Part shown: positions 30,710 through 36,009 of the stretch, one piece after another | How the letters are laid out: the number at the start of each line of letters is the position of its first letter | Numbering within the stretch: position 1 is the first letter of the stretch | Source of the DNA: Phoronis australis | Lineage: Eukaryota; Phoronida; Phoronidae | Direction of reading: 5' to 3' | Length of the DNA: 36,009 nucleotides | NCBI GenBank assembly: GCA_002633005.1 | Contig: NMRA01000175.1 | Span: forward strand, 153,334 to 189,342 | Position numbers and translations under genes: made by a program | Notes under the pieces: generated by a model | The model's input: the letters and a program-made list of their open reading frames with translations, nothing else | What the model was told of the DNA's origin: nothing | Databases searched by the model: none

Positions 30710-30715
30710 AATAAA
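30710..30715 (+). terminator. Candidate polyadenylation signal
   Basis: AATAAA followed within 25 bases by T-rich and TGTGAG sequence (a GT/T-rich downstream element). It is placed suitably to end the short-exon gene proposed from 26239. Confidence 0.35.
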
Positions 30716-30883
30716 TGATTTTAAAAGTTTTCATCTGTGAGAGTTTTTATTGGCGAATTAAGCAGTAATGTTATTCACGATGGTTTCAACGAGTTTGTAG
30801 TAGAGTATTTTTATCAAAGGTATCAACATACACCGTAGAGCCTGACAGAGATGGCGTCATCTACTCACGTTTCAGAATCAGAC

Positions 30884-31064
30884 AACGGACAATTGCCGCA
30901 CATTACTTTCCCTGTATCTCTTACTCTCATTTCACTTCGTGGATATGACTTGAATGGTAATCGACACTTGTTGTCCCTCTGTACATGTCCTGATGATGTC
31001 TTGTTGAATAAGACGAAACGTTGAATTACCACGAGCTTCTTTACTTGTGTGGCAATTGTCCGTT
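30884..31064. mobile_element. 181-bp inverted-repeat unit with hammerhead-like core
   Basis: AACGGACAATTGCCGCACA (30884-30902) and TGTGTGGCAATTGTCCGTT (31046-31064) are inverted repeats, 18 of 19 matching. Inside, TGGTAAT near 30955 can pair with ATTACCA near 31025. CTGATGA (30990-30996), a GTCTT/AAGAC stem with a 7-nt loop (30998-31014) and GAAA (31015-31018) have the order and spacing of a hammerhead ribozyme core. Hammerheads are known in Penelope-like retroelements. No clear stem I or stem III, nor cleavage site, was found. Confidence 0.5.
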
Positions 31065-31294
31065 ATCTAATCGTACTTTGACCAAAAATGATGTGGTTTC
31101 AGAATTTTAACAGATAAAAGGATCATTCATTTTTAAGTTTGAAAGTGGTAAAATCTGTTGTGGACCCATACACGTTATTCCAGTGGTCTTTGGAGGAGTG
31201 TATTTTTAGCACATAAAAACATTAACCGGATGTGACATATAGATAGTTGCAGGGCTTGTATATTAGGTGGAAAACCGGGTTATAAAAATACTGG

Positions 31295-31490
31295 GGCATA
31301 TATCTAATGGGACATATAAAGTTGCGGGGTATATATTGTATACACCCAATGGGACATATATACTTGCGGGCTATATATTGTACTGAGGCATATACCTAGC
31401 GAGGTATATATAATTGCGGGATATATATTGTTCCGGGACATATGTCCAATGGGGCATATATAGTTGCGGGCTATATATTATATATATACC
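31295..31490. repeat. About 50-bp unit minisatellite
   Basis: The words GGGACATATA or GGGGCATATA and TTGCGGGCTATATATTGT recur four or five times at 42-50 base spacing (the TTGCGGG word begins near 31322, 31364, 31414 and 31463). It grades into an AT-rich tail. Confidence 0.75.
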
Positions 31491-31562
31491 CCGGAACGAG
31501 GTCTCAAAATTTTACCCCACATCAAGGTTTCAAATAATAACCCCGTATCTGAATACAAACAT

Positions 31563-31563
31563 G

Positions 31564-31602
<39 letters not shown>

Positions 31603-31628
31603 GTGTGTATATGTGTGTATATATAGAT
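31563..31628. repeat. AT microsatellite
   Basis: Mostly AT dinucleotides with GT interruptions. Confidence 0.95.
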
Positions 31629-31636
31629 ATTTTTGT

Positions 31637-32480
31637 GTCAATTCTGTGATTAGAATAGAGAATTTTAACTATCAGCCAATATGGCATCATAAACAGAACG
31701 ACATTGTATTATGAAAGAGGGTATGAAAAAGGTATTAATGACTTGTTTGACTCAGACGGAAAGTTAATGTCTTATGAGTTTGTAATAGGGTAATAGGTAA
31801 GATTTCTCTCCACCCTTAACTAATTTTAATGGTCTCCTGAGGGCCGTTTTTCAATTTAACAAAGATTCCAGAAATACGAATTACGACAAGGCTTCCAAAC
31901 TTCCCCAAAGTGTTCGAACGAAAATGTATATTCCAACTTAATTGAATGCCTTTACAAAAACAACCCATTGGCTGATGTGGAAATTGCGCGTCAACGTTAC
32001 TGATGCACCCACATGGTGGAGGGAGGGGCATACCTGTTCCCTTACTTTTGGTTCCAGATAAGATTAAGAGTTATGGCCACAAATGTATTTCTTGTCAAAA
32101 TTGGCATCAAGCAATCAAATATCTGTACATTTGGTAACCAAGAGGTATAAAATATGACCCATCTCAATTGGGATTGTATTGCGACCAATAATTTCTGGTC
32201 TGCAATCAGTCATTGGTTTTTGCCAAAACACAAGCTTTACTCAATCGTCTATAGACGTTTTCTCTGGCAAATTACACAACTTATCAGAATACAATTAAGT
32301 TACTCATTTTTCTGGGAAAATATCCCATATAGCCCAAAAGACACAGAAATTATTCTCTCTCAAATTCAATTTTCAAGAAGAATGTGTTTACATATAGTCA
32401 ATTTGAAAAGTATCTCTAATTTAGAAATTGTGAATATGAAAAACTTAGCAATAGATGGTCTTCTCTGATTCTTTTTTGTT
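31637..32480 (+). pseudogene. LINE 3' end: C-terminal zinc-binding region, copy 2
   Basis: Second copy of 2046-2880. It reads THLNWDCIATNNFWSAISHWF from 32157 (first copy THPCWDCIATINVWSAVSHWL) and, after frame breaks, MKNLAIDGLL. It shares the 5' boundary near TGTGATTA and the 3' tail with the TTTATTGTACATTGCTTTTGT run. It is degenerate, with stops and frameshifts. Confidence 0.75.
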
Positions 32481-32619
32481 GAGAGTGCACGGGTTCTATG
32501 TTTGTGGTCAGGTCTCGAAATGCGCACGCGTGAGTGTGGTGTCTGTGTGTGGCCTTTGTTTATTGTACATTGCTTTTGTATTTTCAATAAATGTACGAAA
32601 AATCTGTTATTGCTAGTCT

Positions 32620-33206
32620 GATATGTAACGTCTTTAAGGGACTCCTTCACTATGGCCAATTCCTTAGCAGTGGCTAGATAGTGCGATCATTCAGTTGTTC
32701 AAAGGAGGGAAATCAGACCATGTAAACAACTACAGAGGAATAACTGCGCAGCATAATTTATCAGAACTGTATACTAGACGCGTAAATCTGTCAACTGAGA
32801 TCAACAATCGGTCAGAAACTCAAAGTGGTTTCAGTCAATGCTAATTTCGTTCTCAATACACTTGTGGGATCAACCCTCTCGAAAATGTAATTTATTACAA
32901 TTTTTGTCGACATGTTGATTTTAGCAATGAGCTATGCTCTTGGTATAGCTAATTGATTTTAGCAAAGACTTCGATTGCATGAATAGAAATCAGCCTTCGA
33001 CAAAACTGACCGCTGGAAATGTGAGCTTCAAGATGAAACACGTTGAGGAATACATGTATCTACAGATACGTGAGTGTCAAGACAATCAATCAAAAATGAT
33101 CTTCAGATGTTTTTGTGAAAAAAGTGTGTTAGACATGGTTGTAAATTGTCATCTTCTTGTTTAAGTTTTCGTCAGTGACGGAGAAGATTACTTGAAACGT
33201 AAACTA
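32620..33206 (+). pseudogene. LINE reverse-transcriptase fragment, copy 2
   Basis: Second copy of 2990-3552, better preserved at the start: IQLFKGGKSDHVNNYRGITA (about 32692-32751). Near 32944-32985 the frame reads IDFSKDFDCMNRN, RT motif A. The two copies share the same junction to the LINE 3' end and a similar right edge (TCAGTG...GAAGATT). A small duplication of the TTGATTTTAGCAA word lies near 32916 and 32954. Confidence 0.75.
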
Positions 33207-34269
33207 ATTCTATTGCTGCTGAAGATGTTGAACACGAAACAACACTTTTACGGCCCTGTCATCCAAAGTCAGTTAAACTTCATGTAAAACGGTCAGAAAT
33301 GCTTTATTGAACAAACTTTCATTCGGCTGTCCAACTGAGCTCAGATAGTACAAACACCAGCACGCCTTACATACGGTAAAGTCGCGTGACTTTCGGACGG
33401 CCCGCCATTTTCGACCAAGAAAAAATATTACCGAAATGAGTTTTTCATAGTCCACGAAATTCGTACAAGGTCCAAAAACTGTTTTTTAATGATCTTCGAA
33501 CTTCGGACAATGTCATAAACGTCGGATTTTTGCCCCGCGACTTTCGGACAAGGAAAATTTTAGAAACGCTAATTTGGGATCGACGCAACTCCCGTGTCAC
33601 TAAAGCGTTCAACGGATGATTACTACTCTATAAGGCTTGAATCTGAGAATTGGTGTAACGGGCTTTGTAATTTTTACCTTGTCTTGACGATGTCATGACC
33701 GTTACTCGATTGTCTTGCGTTTAGCTTGTGTTTGGCGCTTTAGCTATGGAAAGAGTCACCGAGNTTGCCATTTGTGATCAGATTTCTTTGATAGCGAGCA
33801 ATCCGAATTTTCTGATTTCATTGAATGTAACGAAGACAGACGAAGATTGGTTGAATTTTGGATTAAATGAGCAACATAGTAGTCAACTATGCAGGAGCTT
33901 CATATATTAGTGGAAGGAGCAAGTGACGTCGAGAAGATGGGATATAGAACACGAGGATCTACTGAAGTGGGGCGTTCGAGTCTTGTAGAGCCCGGCAAAC
34001 TGGTTAGAATAAGGCATATCCTGTTTATAGCTCACGTCATCAGGCGGCGAGACCGCGTGTAAGCTAAACGAGTACTGTTAAGTAACATGTCGTGGTTTTT
34101 AGTATTAATCTGGCAATTTGCAATGTCAGCCACGATTTCATTAAGTCCACCACATGATCAATATTCACATTATTAGATACCCCTCGATACCAATAAAACA
34201 TAAATCTTCAAAGTATGGTAGTTAAAGTCTTACATCCATCACAGTAAACAAAATATTGCTATCGCCGAT

Positions 34270-34311
34270 CACCCCGGTGTCGGTTGAACTGCGATGCCGA
34301 AATCCGGGGTG
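34270..34311. repeat. Two-step hairpin
   Basis: CACCCCGG (34270-34277) pairs with CCGGGGTG (34304-34311), and inside it TCGG (34280-34283) pairs with CCGA (34297-34300). The function is unknown. Confidence 0.5.
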
Positions 34312-35837
34312 TAAATGCTAACGAGCACTAAGTGTATACTTCTGTTTCCAAACATTCACGGACTGGCGACATAACTTATCAAATGCTGTTTTCATAATTT
34401 TGTCACTTTTGTTAGAGAAATCTAAAGTTTGTTATCGGGTTCCCATTGAATGCAATTTAAAAATCAGCTTGTTTATTCCGCTTAGTTCTACACCATGGTT
34501 ATGCGCACACGTGATCAACTCGAAACCGAGGACTCGTAAATACACAATTCAAAATGCTTTGGTTCAATGTGGTGTTAAAAATGCACCCTGCCAGATTTCT
34601 GTTTGTGTCCCAGGCACGGTGACAGAAGATTCTTGTATGAAGTTCACCCCGATGATCGTGGATTTACTTAAATTTCTGAGCCATAACCCGTTACATAACG
34701 TTGTAGTAGTTTCGCAACTGTAACATTAACAATCTGTGCCGTTTTTAACCGTTGCAATTCACGTGTAATGCCTGGCATGTATCGTCCATGACGTTAAAAA
34801 GCGAAATGGTGCATTTCCGGAAACATCGAATATAAGGCCACTTATGCTTTGGCTGAAATTCTCACGGAGTGCTGCTAGGGCCTGGGATACTTTGTTGGCT
34901 CAGTCGAAAAGACTATCAATGAAATTATAAAGTTTATAAAATGGTATTATACAGTGATTAACCTTTTTCGTCGCTATAATTGTATAGTACCTATTTTTCA
35001 GTTCCGGTTGTTTATAAACCGACAAGACGAACAGCTGTCTAGGGGGCCGCTCTCCGGCTAGCCATTACATCACTGCATTCCCAAAGGTTTTAGTATGGGC
35101 CTAAAAATTCCTTGACCCGACGCCACTGATTTATTCTCGCAAAAAGAATTGAGGCGTGCGTTCCTGTGAAACACTTGAACACAAAGTAGAAATAGAAACC
35201 CGTGGAAATTGATGAGCATTATGCGTGCATGTAAAGTCGTGTCGTTGTATGCAACAATTGACCAATGGAACTGTACATGTTTGTGTACATGTGCGTATTC
35301 GGAATTGAGGGCATAAGTCACTTTGAATAAAAGGTGGCAGCAAAATTTTGCAAAACGATAGAGGTATCATAACTGATATGTTAACATTAAGTATTTCAAT
35401 GAAAAAAAGAAGAATACACGACACCAAAAACACACCGTACTGTTTGGTAAGGCACGCACATTTATACATCGGTTACCTGCGTGTGCCTGTGAACACCACT
35501 GCTTGGGCGGCCGAAGCCGGAGGTCGACGTATGCATTTGCACAGACCCAATTAGTTCCCGAAAGGTGAATGATTGGAATTGTCTACTTAACTTTATACCA
35601 AGGAGTAATAGTTACATTAATATGCAGACGTTTTTCAAAAAATAAAACGCATTTAAGGGGTGCCGAGGTGTCTCAAGGAAAAGTACTTCAGTGATACGCT
35701 TCTTTCCTTTAACTGTGTAGTATTACCACTTCCTGGTATTACTTGTCCTAGTACCTTATTCATGTTAGCGTGGCGAACTGGTAATTTGTACAGTTTGAAA
35801 CGACATGGTCTCACAGTTCAAAATGTTGTGTTATAGC

Positions 35838-35900
35838 ATAGGCGGATTTAGGGGGGGGGCCTAGGGGGCCCGGCCTCCCCCTTGGCTGCCGCAAAAAAAC
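35838..35900. repeat. Poly-G/poly-C small repeat
   Basis: CATAGGCGGATTTAGG followed by a G9 run, CCTAGGGGGCCCGG and a C run. It resembles the poly-G centre of the element at 28850. Similar G-rich fragments are scattered in many invertebrate genomes, stated from memory. Confidence 0.4.
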
Positions 35901-36009
35901 TAAAACAGTAAGAGCGTAGGGAAATGGTGAGTTTATTAATTAACCCCGGTAATTAAAATTATACGGATGAAAAAAGATTTAAATGCGTGCAGTTTTAGTG
36001 TTGGGGGGG

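Larger units (their letters stand above)
33207..36009. other. No gene recognised
   Basis: Short open frames only, including one across the N at 33764 and one of 107 codons at 34400-34723 with no motif I know. GCGACTTTCGGAC-like words recur near 33385 and 33537. A hairpin (34270-34311) and a poly-G repeat (35838-35900) are listed separately. Confidence 0.35.

Noticed and set aside
31295-31490. CRISPR-like array from regularly spaced repeats
   Set aside because: The spacing words are AT-rich minisatellite units with similar, not unique, spacers, in a eukaryotic context.
34400-34723. 107-codon plus-strand frame as a gene
   Set aside because: No domain, signal, splice context or repeat relation; compatible with chance in AT-rich DNA.

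Overview
This looks like non-coding-rich nuclear DNA of a metazoan, probably a marine invertebrate. The reasons are spliced genes with GT-AG introns, non-LTR retrotransposon fragments of the kind common in lophotrochozoans, cnidarians and lancelets, several small inverted-repeat elements, long microsatellites, and no operon-like gene packing. I cannot fix the phylum. Single N bases at 9821, 14812, 28891 and 33764 mark a draft assembly. Two of them sit exactly at the end of long direct repeats and suggest unmerged contig ends.

Layout. 1-920: nothing recognised. 921-3552: dispersed repeats (families A and D), then a composite of a LINE 3' end followed by a LINE reverse-transcriptase fragment. 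3553-6467: no gene recognised. 6468-7959 (minus): the one convincing host gene, a two-exon secreted protein with half a C-type lectin domain fused to a TLDc domain. 8388-14245: a decayed 5.86-kb DNA transposon with about 0.94-kb terminal inverted repeats built of subterminal repeat units. It carries a broken copy of a large protein that I recognise only as an uncharacterised repeat-associated family. 14246-16195: a 298-bp duplication and otherwise nothing clear. 16196-18605 and 20613-23552: two related blocks of repeats E, A and D, differently interrupted by a 141-bp MITE, a THAP-domain remnant, a tRNA-like sequence and a 905-bp element with 305-bp inverted repeats. 23640-25668: a dead LINE with a mutated catalytic motif, followed by a GT/AT microsatellite. 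26239-30715: a weakly supported multi-exon gene of short acidic exons, mixed with small inverted-repeat elements. 30884-31064: a small inverted-repeat unit with a hammerhead-ribozyme-like core. 31295-31628: a minisatellite and an AT microsatellite. 31637-33206: a second copy of the LINE composite seen at 2046-3552. 33207-36009: nothing recognised apart from a hairpin and a poly-G repeat.

The best candidates for something undescribed are the 8.4-14.2 kb transposon (long subterminal-repeat TIRs with an uncharacterised coding region) and the half-CTLD/TLDc secreted protein. Protein family statements rest on motifs read by eye and on memory of family consensus. No database search was possible.
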